Source of the DNA: DASWJZ01 sp963792885
GTDB taxonomy: Bacteria > Pseudomonadota > Alphaproteobacteria > Rhizobiales > Afifellaceae
DNA length: 64,000 bases
Assembly: GCA_963792885.1 (NCBI GenBank)
Contig: CAWBXX010000003.1
Span: 372,001-436,000 of the forward strand
Direction of reading: 5' to 3'
The notes under the pieces are model-generated. The model ran no database searches. It was not told the DNA's origin and saw only the letters and a list, made by a program, of their open reading frames with translations. A program made the position numbers and the translations under genes. Shown piece by piece: positions 18,066-26,258 of the stretch (within the stretch, counting starts at the first letter, position 1; every line of letters begins with the position of its first letter).

Positions 18066-18599
18066 CTATTCCCGGTCGCGCTTAAGGCGCGAAAGCGCCG
18101 CAAACGGCGAGGGAGTCGCGGCGGAATCGTCCTCGACATGGCCGGAAAACTCCACGCCTGGAGCGCGCGGATAGGGATCGAGCCCAAGCGCCAGGTGCTC
18201 GACCGCAATCGCTCCGAGGTCGACCTCGCCGTTGTGGTAGACATCGCGATCCTCGGTCGGTTCCGGCTCCGGCTGCCGTCGGATTCGACGGTGCGATTCG
18301 TCGCCTGGCGCAAGGGTCACGTCGATCTCCTCAGCGACGTCCTGCGCTACCGGCTCAAGCGTCACCACGTCGGTCTGCACCACCGAAGCGCTGAGCGCCC
18401 CCTTCACAGCGACATTGCCGCCGGCGAGCGGATTGACATCGAGCTCCGCCGAAAGCGCGGAAACGGAGGCGATTCCGAGAGCCTCGGCGACTGCCCGGCG
18501 CTCGCTCTCATTCGCCTCAATCCGAACGTGGGCGCCGCGCGACGGCACCCGATCCACGCGCACGACATGCGAAAAGGGCGGAGCGCCGCTCACGCGCAC
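18066..18599 (-). CDS. YceD/DUF177 family protein
   Basis: 177 residues matching the DUF177 family: an N-terminal part with SHVVRVDRVPSRGAHVRIEA, a central beta-rich part, and the acidic conserved segment GEVDLGAIAVEHLALGLDPYPRAPG. In E. coli the homologue is linked to 23S rRNA maturation; in alphaproteobacteria the gene is routinely upstream of plsX, as here. No catalytic residues are known. It overlaps the end of the bc1 chaperone gene by 10 nt. Confidence 0.9.
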   Translation of the reverse strand: MRVSGAPPFSHVVRVDRVPSRGAHVRIEANESERRAVAEALGIASVSALSAELDVNPLAGGNVAVKGALSASVVQTDVVTLEPVAQDVAEEIDVTLAPGDESHRRIRRQPEPEPTEDRDVYHNGEVDLGAIAVEHLALGLDPYPRAPGVEFSGHVEDDSAATPSPFAALSRLKRDRE

Positions 18600-19132
18600 G
18601 GCCTTTCGCGCTCGACCTCCGGAAACGGCAGGACACCGCGGCGCAGCGCCAACAGCTCCGCCTCCCGAATGTCGCGGACGGCGGCCAGGACATAGTGCGT
18701 CAGCGCCCTCACGTGCCCCTCGTCGCCTCCGTCGGGAAACACGTTTCGGGCGATTGCCGCGCTAAGCGCGTCCTCGCCCGCGCCGAGCGCCGTCCCATAG
18801 GCCGAGATCCGGCCGGCGAACAATTCGTAGAGCGTCTTCATCCGCTTCGGCACCCGCGTGTCGCTGACGCCGACCTCCCGGAGCGTATCGTCCATATGGT
18901 CGACGAAGCTCTCAGCCACGAGTCGCGCCAGCTCGGGATCGTCGCCGGGGTCGCGCATGAGCCGATGGAGCACGGGAAAGAGGTTGAGCGCCGCCATCTC
19001 GAAGCGCCCCTGCAAGGTGTCGGGAACGCCGCACCGCAGGTAGAAATACGGCTGCCGCGCGGCGGCAAGCGCAGCGCAATAGACGCGTTCCGCCGCCTCC
19101 CGCTCGCCCCGCCGCATACGTGAAAAGATCAT
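18590..19132 (-). CDS. ubiquinol-cytochrome c chaperone family protein (CBP3-like)
   Basis: About 180 residues from MIFSRMRRGEREAAERVYCA. The family core is visible as FEMAALNLFPVLHRLMRDPG and FVDHMDDTLREVGVSD followed by TRVPKRMKTLYELFAGRISA, matching Pfam Ubiq_cyt_C_chap and mitochondrial CBP3, which helps assemble the cytochrome bc1 complex. The upstream extension to 19186 lacks conservation. Divergent from bamE and overlapping yceD, a common alphaproteobacterial arrangement. Confidence 0.92.
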   Translation of the reverse strand: MIFSRMRRGEREAAERVYCAALAAARQPYFYLRCGVPDTLQGRFEMAALNLFPVLHRLMRDPGDDPELARLVAESFVDHMDDTLREVGVSDTRVPKRMKTLYELFAGRISAYGTALGAGEDALSAAIARNVFPDGGDEGHVRALTHYVLAAVRDIREAELLALRRGVLPFPEVERERPCA

Positions 19133-19233
19133 TTCCGTCTCTCTCGCCTCACCACCGCCATACACGCGCGCAATGCCGACCGCCATTGCAAAGGGCCTGC
19201 GACGCGGCTAGCAACCCGCCAAAGGAAGTAACG

Positions 19234-19707
19234 ATGCGGGCAGGTCATCTAAGGGCGGCTGCGGGCGCGCTCCTCACCGGGTTGGCGCTTGCCGGCTGCG
19301 TGGGCGAAACGCTGACACGCGGCTACGTGCCCTCCGAGTCGTCGCTTGAGCAGGTACAGGTCGGTGCGCCGCGCGAGCAGGTGCTGCTGACGCTCGGCAC
19401 ACCGACGACAACCGCGGATTTTGGCGGCGAAATCTTTTACTACATCTCGCAGAAGACGAGCCGGCCGATTGCCTTCATGAATTCGCACGTCGTCGACCAG
19501 ACCGTGCTCGCGATCTATTTCGACCAGAACAGCCAAGTCGCGAACATCGCCAACTACGGCCTGCAGGACGGCCGTATCGTCGACCTCGTGTCGCGCACCA
19601 CGCCGACCGGCGGCAAGGACTTCTCGTTCCTTTCGCAGCTCTTTGCGGCGACCGGCATGGGCGGCGCGCGCAGCCCCGCTGCCAGCCACCACGTACCGGG
19701 GCAATAG
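19234..19707 (+). CDS. bamE: outer membrane protein assembly factor BamE (SmpA/OmlA family lipoprotein)
   Basis: 157 residues. The start is the ATG after AAAGGAAG; the signal ends in lipobox LALAGC (cysteine about 22), so it should be lipidated. The SmpA/OmlA fold is seen in SLEQVQVGAPREQVLLTLGT, GGEIFYYISQKTSRPIAF and VLAIYFDQNSQVANIANYGL. BamE is a small lipoprotein subunit of the BAM complex that inserts beta-barrel proteins. The proline-containing C-terminal extension beyond about 140 is not conserved. Confidence 0.92.
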   Translation: MRAGHLRAAAGALLTGLALAGCVGETLTRGYVPSESSLEQVQVGAPREQVLLTLGTPTTTADFGGEIFYYISQKTSRPIAFMNSHVVDQTVLAIYFDQNSQVANIANYGLQDGRIVDLVSRTTPTGGKDFSFLSQLFAATGMGGARSPAASHHVPGQ

Positions 19708-19727
19708 CGCCGGAGGCGTGTCCGTCC

Positions 19728-19760
19728 AGGCCGGGGCAAGCCCTACTCTCGGGCCGGCCT
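19728..19760. terminator. hairpin between convergent bamE and hppA
   Basis: AGGCCGG (19728-19734) and CCGGCCT (19754-19760) form a 7-bp stem with a 19-nt loop that contains an inner GGGC/GCCC pairing. The right arm reaches the hppA stop codon. No U-tract; possibly a bidirectional transcription stop. Confidence 0.35.
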
Positions 19761-21883
19761 CAATGCGCCAACACGGCGAGGAGCAAGAGAGCCACGATGT
19801 TGGTGATCTTGATCATCGGGTTCACCGCCGGGCCGGCCGTGTCCTTGTAGGGGTCGCCGACCGTATCGCCCGTCACCGCCGCCTTGTGCGCTTCCGAACC
19901 CTTGCCGCCGTGATGGCCGTCCTCGATGTATTTCTTGGCGTTGTCCCAGGCCCCGCCGCCAGCGGTCATCGAGATGGCGACGAAGAGGCCGGTGACGATC
20001 ACGCCGAGCAGCATCGCACCGAGCGCAGAGAAGGCTTCTGACTTGCCGGCGATCAGATAGATCACGCCGAAGCAGAAGAGCGGCGAGAGCACCGGCAGGA
20101 GTGATGGGATAATCATCTCCCTGATCGCGGCGCGCGTCAGGATGTCGACCGCGCGCCCGTAGTCCGGCTTATCGGTGCCCTGCATGATCCCGGGCTTTTC
20201 ACGAAACTGGCGGCGCACCTCTTCCACGATCGAGCTGGCGGCGCGGCCGACCGCTGTCATCGCGATGCCGCCGAAGAGGTAGGGCAGCAGGCCGCCGAAG
20301 AGCAGGCCAACGACGACATAGGGATTGGAGAGCGAGAAGTTGACGCTCACGCCTTCGAAGAACGAGCCCGGCTCCGCGTTGGCGGAGAAGAACTGCAAGT
20401 CTGACGTATAGGCGGCGAAGAGCACCAGCGCGCCGAGGCCGGCTGAGCCGATGGCGTAGCCCTTGGTGACCGCTTTCGTGGTGTTGCCGACCGCGTCGAG
20501 CGCGTCCGTGGTGTTGCGCACGTCGCTCGGCAGATCCGCCATCTCTGCGATGCCGCCGGCATTGTCGGTGACCGGGCCGAAGGCATCGAGCGCCACGACC
20601 ACACCGGCAAGCGCCAGCATCGTGGTGACCGCAATCGCGATGCCGAAGAGCCCGGCGAGCGCATAGGCGACAAGGATGCCAGCGATGATGACGAGGGCCG
20701 GAAGCGCGGTCGACTCCAGCGACACCGCGAGCCCCTGGATCACGTTGGTGCCATGGCCGGTGATCGACGCCGTCGCGATCGACTGCACGGGGCGGTAGTT
20801 GGTGCCGGTGTAGTATTCGGTGATCCAGATGATGAGGCCGGTCACGGCAAGGCCGGTAACACCGCAGAAGAAGAGGCTGAGGCCGGTGAAGATTCTCGAG
20901 CCCGCAGTCGTCTGGACGGAGAACTCGGTCGAGAAGCCGATCGCCCACCAGATTACCAGCGCCAGCGCCACGAGAGAGAGGAGTGCGGTGGCGATAAAGC
21001 CCTTGTAGAGCGCGCCCATGATCGAGTTGTTGGAGCCGAGCTTCACGAAGAACGTGCCGATGATCGAGGTCACGACGCAGACCCCGCCGATCAGGAGCGG
21101 CAAGAGCATCATGATCTTCGCTGTGTCGCCGTCGAAGAAGATCGATGCGAGCACCATCGTCGCGACGACAGTCACCGCATAGGTCTCGAAGAGGTCGGCG
21201 GCCATGCCGGCGCAGTCGCCGACATTGTCACCGACATTGTCGGCGATCGTGGCCGGGTTGCGGGGATCGTCCTCCGGAATGCCGGCCTCCACCTTGCCGA
21301 CCAGGTCCCCGCCCACGTCGGCGCCCTTGGTGAAGATGCCGCCGCCGAGACGGGCGAAGATCGAGATGAGCGAGGCACCGAAGCCGAGCGCGACAAGCGC
21401 GTCCACGACCTCGCGGCTCTCCGAGTCGAGCCCTAGCGGCCCGGTCAGGATGAAGTAGTAGACGGCAACCCCGAGGAGCGCGAGGCCGGCGACGAGGAGC
21501 CCGGTAATCGCGCCGGAGCGGAAGGCGATGGCGAGGCCTGCGCCAAGGGACTGCGAGGCGGCCTGCGCGGTCCGCACGTTGGCGCGCACGGAGACGAGCA
21601 TGCCGATGAAGCCGGCGGAGCCGGAGAGAATGGCCCCGATGGCGAACCCGATCGCCGCGGTGATGGAGAGCAGCCACCAGGCGAGTGCAAAGACGACGAT
21701 GCCGACGATCGCGACGGTTGTGTACTGCCGCGTCAGGTAGGCCGTGGCGCCTTCGCGGATGGCAGCGGAGATCTCCTGCATGCGGGCATTGCCGGCATCC
21801 GCGGCAAGCACGGATTGAATGGCCCACACCGCGTAGACGATGCTGAGCACGCCACACGCGATCACGAAATAGAGCGGAAGCAT
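19760..21883 (-). CDS. hppA: membrane-bound H+-translocating pyrophosphatase (K+-independent type)
   Basis: 707 residues with about 16 membrane segments. It couples pyrophosphate hydrolysis to proton pumping across the inner membrane. The pyrophosphate-binding region reads TKGADVGGDLVGKVEAGIPE followed by DDPRNPATIADNVGDNVGDC; a second acidic cluster is DNAGGIAEMADLP. GNTTKAVTKGYAIG carries lysine at the position that separates K+-independent enzymes (Lys) from K+-dependent ones (Ala). The start MLPLYFVIACGVLSIVYAVW is the natural N-terminus; the frame stays open far upstream, but only as an overlap of other DNA. Confidence 0.96.
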   Translation of the reverse strand: MLPLYFVIACGVLSIVYAVWAIQSVLAADAGNARMQEISAAIREGATAYLTRQYTTVAIVGIVVFALAWWLLSITAAIGFAIGAILSGSAGFIGMLVSVRANVRTAQAASQSLGAGLAIAFRSGAITGLLVAGLALLGVAVYYFILTGPLGLDSESREVVDALVALGFGASLISIFARLGGGIFTKGADVGGDLVGKVEAGIPEDDPRNPATIADNVGDNVGDCAGMAADLFETYAVTVVATMVLASIFFDGDTAKIMMLLPLLIGGVCVVTSIIGTFFVKLGSNNSIMGALYKGFIATALLSLVALALVIWWAIGFSTEFSVQTTAGSRIFTGLSLFFCGVTGLAVTGLIIWITEYYTGTNYRPVQSIATASITGHGTNVIQGLAVSLESTALPALVIIAGILVAYALAGLFGIAIAVTTMLALAGVVVALDAFGPVTDNAGGIAEMADLPSDVRNTTDALDAVGNTTKAVTKGYAIGSAGLGALVLFAAYTSDLQFFSANAEPGSFFEGVSVNFSLSNPYVVVGLLFGGLLPYLFGGIAMTAVGRAASSIVEEVRRQFREKPGIMQGTDKPDYGRAVDILTRAAIREMIIPSLLPVLSPLFCFGVIYLIAGKSEAFSALGAMLLGVIVTGLFVAISMTAGGGAWDNAKKYIEDGHHGGKGSEAHKAAVTGDTVGDPYKDTAGPAVNPMIKITNIVALLLLAVLAH

Positions 21884-22014
21884 TGGGGTTTCCCTGAACG
21901 ATATCAAGCCGGCCGGGCGGGCGAAAAAACAACGCGCCACCGCGGGCCGGCGGGGATGGAACGGTCCCGGGGTATTGCGGAATCGCAAATCCGCGTCAAG
22001 GGAGGCGGGCGGTC

Positions 22015-23230
22015 TCAGGCCGACTTCGGAGGCCGGCTCATACGCCAAAACAAGGCGAGCAGACTGAGGACCGCGACCGGCAGCACCAGGAGATTGAGCA
22101 AGTCCCAACTCCCGACGATCAGGATCTGGCCGGAAGAGAACGACGCCACCGCCACCGTGCCGAAGACCAGGAAATCGTTCAACGCCTGCACCTTCTCCTT
22201 CTCCTCGCGCCGGTAGGTCTCGGTGACCAGCGCCGTACCGCCGATGAAGCCGAAATTCCAGCCGACGCCGAGGAGGACGAGCGCGAGCCAGAAATGCCCG
22301 ATCGTCGTCCCCGATAGCGCGACCAGCGCGCAGCCGACGAGGAGCAGGAGCCCGGTCGCGACGACGCGCTCCGCCCCGAACCGCGCGATCAGCGACCCGG
22401 TCACGAAGCTCGGCCCGAACATCGCCAGCACGTGCCATTGGATGCCGAGCACGGCGGCGTCGCGCGGGTGATGGTGCATGACCATGGCGAGCGGGGCGGC
22501 GGTCATGACGAAGCTCATCACCGCGTAGGCCGAAACTGCGCAGCCGACCGCCACGAGAAAGGCCGGCTGCCGGGCGATCGTACCAAGGGGCCTGCCGCCC
22601 GCGCCGCGCGCCTTAGAAGGCGTATGGGGAATATCGAGAAACCCGAGCACGAGCGCGGCAAGGAGTGTCAGCACTGCCGAGCCGAGGAAGGCCCCGGCAA
22701 AAGGTGCGGCGGTGAAGAGATCCGCCATGTGGATGACGGTCTGCGGCCCGATCACGGCAGCAGCGATCCCGCCTGTAAGGACCAGCGATATCGCGCGCGG
22801 CCGAAATCCGGCGCTCGCCGTGTCGGCAGCGGCGAAGCGAAATTGTTGGACGAAGGCAGCGGCGAAACCGGCTAGGAACGTGCCGGCGCAAAGCAGGAGG
22901 AAGCTCGAAAGACGCCATGGCGGTCGTCGATGTCAAAGCGCCGATCGTGGACACCGTCATGCCGGCGATGAAGCCGGGACGCCGCCCGATGCGGCGCATC
23001 AGAAGCGCCGCCGGCACCGTGCCGCAGGCCGTGCCGACGACGAAGGCGGTGACCGGCACGGTGGCGAACCACTTGTCCTCACCGAGGAGCTGATAGGCGG
23101 CGAGAGAAGCGGTCGCGAAGTTGATCGGTCCGGCAGAGCCGGCGAGTGCCCCAGCGGCGGCGAGCACGAGCACGTTGCGCCGCGCCTTGCGATCGTCGAC
23201 GAACGGTGCGGCCGCCACGAGCTCGCTCAT
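22015..23230 (-). CDS. MFS transporter, frameshifted
   Basis: The first part (MSELVAAAPFVDDRKARRNV ... VGTACGTVPAALLMRRIGRR) has the first four membrane segments and the MFS loop motif GRRPG. After about 22895-22915 the reading continues in another frame (FLLLCAGTFLAGFAAAF, then VIGPQTVIHMADLF and on to RMSRPPKSA), giving a normal ~400-residue, 12-span protein if one base is corrected. The start overlaps the thiL stop (ATGA), so it is the last gene of the glyA-rib-nusB-thiL operon. Substrate unknown; the operon context hints at a vitamin or cofactor but does not prove it. Confidence 0.85.
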
Positions 23231-24216
23231 CCGGACTCCCTGCCTCCGCCGTGCACGTAGGAGCGCCTGGATAGACGAAGCGGGGCGCCTTTGAACAGCA
23301 CGCTGGCGGGTGCATTTCCGGGCATAAGCGCGCCGATCCGCGTGACGGCGACCCCCGCCGCCTCGGCAACAGCGCGAAAGCGCGATTCCTTCGCCGGCGA
23401 AACAGCCGCCAGGATCTCGTAGTCGTCACCGGACCCGAGGAGCCGCGCGAGCGTCGCTTCGCCGCTCGCAGCTAGGCCGGCCGGGAACGGCACAGCGTCC
23501 ACCTCGATCACCGCCGAGCATCCCGAGGCCGCGCAGAGCTTGTCGCAATCGCCCACGAGGCCATCGGAAACGTCCATCGCCGCCGACGCACACTCGACGA
23601 TGGCTGGCGACAGCGCCATGCGTGGCTCCGGCAAGCGATAGCGCGAGACGAGCGCGGCGCGCGCGTCGCTGGAGAGCGCGTCCCACGGCCCCGCCTCGCC
23701 CTTCAGCAGGGCAAGCCCCGCGGCCCCTGCCCCGATCGTCCCGGAGACGTAAAGCGCATCGCCTGGACTGCCGCCGAAGCGGTGCACCATCCGGCCCTTC
23801 GCGACCAGCCCGAAGGCGGCGACGGAGGCCACCGGCCCGTCAGTCACGTCGATCGTATCGCCGCCGAGAAGCCCGATGGCAAAGCGCTTCTGGTCGGAGG
23901 CGAGCCCCTCGGCAAAGCGGGCAAGCCACTCTTCATCGATAGAAGCGGGCAGCCCGAGGCTCAGCGTATAGGCAAGCGGCTTGGCGCCCTTCGCCGCGAG
24001 ATCGGAGATGTTCACCCGGAGCGCCTTCTGCGCGACCGTCTCTGCGGGATCGCCGGGAAGGAAGTGCACGCCGCAGGCAACCATGTCGGTGGTGACGACA
24101 AGCTCCTGGTCGGCAGGGACGATGATCCGCCCCGCGTCATCGCGAAGCTCGAAGGCCCCCTCCCCGGCAAGTGGCCGGAAGAAGCGGTCAATGATCGATA
24201 GCTCGTCGAGCGGCAC
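23227..24216 (-). CDS. thiL: thiamine-monophosphate kinase
   Basis: 329 residues; phosphorylates thiamine monophosphate to the diphosphate cofactor. N-terminal LSIIDRFFRPLAGEGAFELR, the Mg/ATP site LVVTTDMVACGVHF, then LRVNISDLAAKGAKPLAYTL and the glycine-rich IGLLGGDTIDV are family motifs; AMDVSDGLVGDCDKLCAASG and LLGSGDDYEILAAVS follow. The gene is eight bases downstream of nusB, the conserved nusB-thiL order, and overlaps the MFS gene. Confidence 0.96.
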   Translation of the reverse strand: MPLDELSIIDRFFRPLAGEGAFELRDDAGRIIVPADQELVVTTDMVACGVHFLPGDPAETVAQKALRVNISDLAAKGAKPLAYTLSLGLPASIDEEWLARFAEGLASDQKRFAIGLLGGDTIDVTDGPVASVAAFGLVAKGRMVHRFGGSPGDALYVSGTIGAGAAGLALLKGEAGPWDALSSDARAALVSRYRLPEPRMALSPAIVECASAAMDVSDGLVGDCDKLCAASGCSAVIEVDAVPFPAGLAASGEATLARLLGSGDDYEILAAVSPAKESRFRAVAEAAGVAVTRIGALMPGNAPASVLFKGAPLRLSRRSYVHGGGRESG

Positions 24217-24224
24217 GGTCGTCG

Positions 24225-24707
24225 TCAGCCGGACGCAGCCTTAGGAAACTCATCCGGCCGCGCGTCGTGTGCGACGCGGTCGAGCACACCGTTCACCAAA
24301 CCCGGCTCGTCGGCGGAGAAGAAGGCGTTCGCGACATCGACATATTCGGTGATCACCACGCGACCCGGAATGTCGCGTCGCTCCAGGAGCTCGAACACAC
24401 CGCAGCGGAGGATCGCGCGAAGCGTCAGGTCGATACGCGTGAGCGGCCACGTCGGCGGCAGCGCTGCGTGGATGATCGGATCGATCCGCCGCTGCGCCGC
24501 GACGACCCCGGAGACAAGCGCACGGAAAAAAGGCCGGTCGGCGGGGCGAAGCTGCACGCCCTCGAGCTCCGCACCGAGCCGATGCGTCTCGAATTCCGCG
24601 ATGACCGCGGGAAGCGACGCGCCGCCGATGTCCATCTGATAAAGGGCCTGTACCGCGCCGAGCCTCGCCGCACCACGCTGGTTGGCCGGGCGGATCGGCG
24701 TTGTCAT
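24225..24707 (-). CDS. nusB: transcription antitermination factor NusB
   Basis: 160 residues beginning MTTPIRPANQRGAARLGAVQ. NusB binds boxA RNA with NusE and promotes rRNA antitermination. ARLGAVQALYQMDI at the N-terminus and LRCGVFELLERRDIPGRVVI, then YVDVANAFFSADEPGLVNGV, are the standard C-terminal motifs. Its ATG overlaps the ribH stop (ATGA); the ribE-ribH-nusB-thiL order is widely conserved in proteobacteria. Confidence 0.95.
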   Translation of the reverse strand: MTTPIRPANQRGAARLGAVQALYQMDIGGASLPAVIAEFETHRLGAELEGVQLRPADRPFFRALVSGVVAAQRRIDPIIHAALPPTWPLTRIDLTLRAILRCGVFELLERRDIPGRVVITEYVDVANAFFSADEPGLVNGVLDRVAHDARPDEFPKAASG

Positions 24708-25174
24708 TTCGACAGCGTCGCCTTGAGCGCGATCATCGCGAGCGCCGCTTCGGCCGCCGCGCCGCCTTTGTTCAGCTCCGCGACACGCGCGCGCCGCCAC
24801 GCCTGTTCGTCGTTCTCGACGGTGAGGATACCGTTTCCGAGCGCCAGCTTGTGCGCGACCGAAAGCTCCATCAGCGCGCGCGCCGACTCGTTCGCGACGG
24901 TTTCGTAGTGCGTGGTCTCCCCGCGGATGACGCAGCCGAGCGCAACGTAGCCGTCGAAACGCTTCGCGCCGGAAATAGCCATCGCAAGCGCCGCCGGAAT
25001 TTCCAGCGCGCCGGGAACGGTGACACGCTCGAAGGTCGCGCCGGCGCGCTCGATTGCGGCCGTCGCGCCTGCAAGCAGCTCGTCGGCGAGATCGTCGTAG
25101 AAACGCGCCTCTACGACGAGCAAATGCGGCGGGCGGTCGGCCATCGGGTCCAAATTTCGAGTGAAGCCAACCAT
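24704..25174 (-). CDS. ribH: 6,7-dimethyl-8-ribityllumazine synthase
   Basis: 156 residues; condenses the ribityl-pyrimidine with dihydroxybutanone phosphate to lumazine, the penultimate step of riboflavin synthesis. Motifs: VVEARFYDDLADELLAGA, VPGALEIPAALAMAI and GCVIRGETTHYETVANESAR (substrate-binding with catalytic His in THYE), then LGNGILTVENDEQAWRRA. The first residue of the next gene, nusB, overlaps its stop. Two stop bases separate it from ribE. Confidence 0.97.
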   Translation of the reverse strand: MVGFTRNLDPMADRPPHLLVVEARFYDDLADELLAGATAAIERAGATFERVTVPGALEIPAALAMAISGAKRFDGYVALGCVIRGETTHYETVANESARALMELSVAHKLALGNGILTVENDEQAWRRARVAELNKGGAAAEAALAMIALKATLSK

Positions 25175-25777
25175 CTAGACTGGCTCCGCCAGGCGCGCAA
25201 CGTAGCGTGCGACCTGATCGACCTCGAGGTTCACCTGGTCGCCGGCCTTGCGCTCGCCCCACGTGGTGACGGCGAGCGTGTGCGGGATGATCATCACCTC
25301 GAAGCGGGCGCCGCACACGGCGTTGACAGTGAGCGATGTGCCGTCGAGCGCGACGGAGCCCTTCTTGGCAATGAAGTGGGCGATCGCTGCCGGTGCCTCG
25401 AAGGCGAAGACGGCCATGTCGCCGTCGTCCCTTCGCTCCACGACCGTGGCGAGCCCGTCGACGTGTCCGCTGACCATGTGGCCGCCCAGCTCATCGCCGA
25501 GCTTCAGCGAGCGCTCCAGATTGATGCGGGTGCCTTCGGCCCATCCGCCGAGCGTCGTGAGCGACAGCGTCTCCGGCGAAGCCTCGACGTCGAAATAGCC
25601 GCGGTTTCCATCGACGCCCCGTTCGATGGCCGTCAGGCAGCAGCCCGCGCACGAAATTGAAGCACCGATCTCGATGGTCGCCGGATCGTAGCCGGTCGCG
25701 ATACGGAAGCGCGCCCCTACGGGACGCTGCACGACCTTTAGAACCTCGCCGACGTCGGTGACGATCCCGGTGAACAT
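25175..25777 (-). CDS. ribE: riboflavin synthase subunit alpha
   Basis: 200 residues; dismutates two lumazine molecules into riboflavin. MFTGIVTDVGEVL is the invariant N-terminus, ISCAGCCLTAIE and IPHTLAVTTWG are substrate-pocket motifs of the two repeated lumazine-binding domains, GHMVSGHVDG and VALDGTSLTVNAV mark the repeats. It lies one base after nrdR; no ribD gene intervenes, which is unusual because ribD commonly sits between nrdR and ribE. Confidence 0.96.
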   Translation of the reverse strand: MFTGIVTDVGEVLKVVQRPVGARFRIATGYDPATIEIGASISCAGCCLTAIERGVDGNRGYFDVEASPETLSLTTLGGWAEGTRINLERSLKLGDELGGHMVSGHVDGLATVVERRDDGDMAVFAFEAPAAIAHFIAKKGSVALDGTSLTVNAVCGARFEVMIIPHTLAVTTWGERKAGDQVNLEVDQVARYVARLAEPV

Positions 25778-25778
25778 C

Positions 25779-26252
25779 TCAACGCTCTTTCACCGGCTTC
25801 TTGTCATCGGCAAGCTCGCCCACGAACGTCTCGAAATCCTTCGCCTCGCCGAAGTCGCGATAGACCGACGCGAAGCGCACATAAGCGACCGTGTCGAGGT
25901 TCTTGAGCGCCTCCATCACGAGCTCGCCGATGTCTTGCGCCGGGATCTCCTGCTCGCCGCGGCTTTCGAGCTGCCGCACGATGCCGGAGACCATGCGCTC
26001 GACGCGCTCCGGATCGACCGGGCGCTTCCTGAGCGCCACCTGGACGGAGCGCACCAGCTTGTCTCGGTCGAAGGGAACACGTCGGCCCGAGCGCTTCACG
26101 ACCGTCAGCTCGCGAAGCTGCACCCGCTCGAACGTGGTGAACCGCCCTCCGCATTCGACGCAGACGCGACGGCGGCGGATGGCGTTGTCGTCCTCAGTCG
26201 GCCGCGAATCCTTCACCTGTGTGTCGGTAGCGCCGCAATAGGGACAGCGCAT
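25779..26252 (-). CDS. nrdR: transcriptional repressor NrdR
   Basis: 157 residues; ATP/dATP-sensing repressor of ribonucleotide reductase genes. Zinc ribbon cysteines C3, C6, C31 and C34 (MRCPYCGATDTQVKDSR and VCVECGGRFTTFERVQL), followed by an ATP-cone domain (VVKRSGRRVPFDRDKLVRSV). Located six bases after glyA and one before ribE, the usual rhizobial order of glyA and nrdR. Confidence 0.96.
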   Translation of the reverse strand: MRCPYCGATDTQVKDSRPTEDDNAIRRRRVCVECGGRFTTFERVQLRELTVVKRSGRRVPFDRDKLVRSVQVALRKRPVDPERVERMVSGIVRQLESRGEQEIPAQDIGELVMEALKNLDTVAYVRFASVYRDFGEAKDFETFVGELADDKKPVKER

Positions 26253-26258
26253 GGGGCG

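Noticed and set aside
21884..22438. Upstream extension of hppA to 892 codons
   Set aside because: The extra 185 residues overlap the MFS gene out of frame and have no pyrophosphatase sequence.
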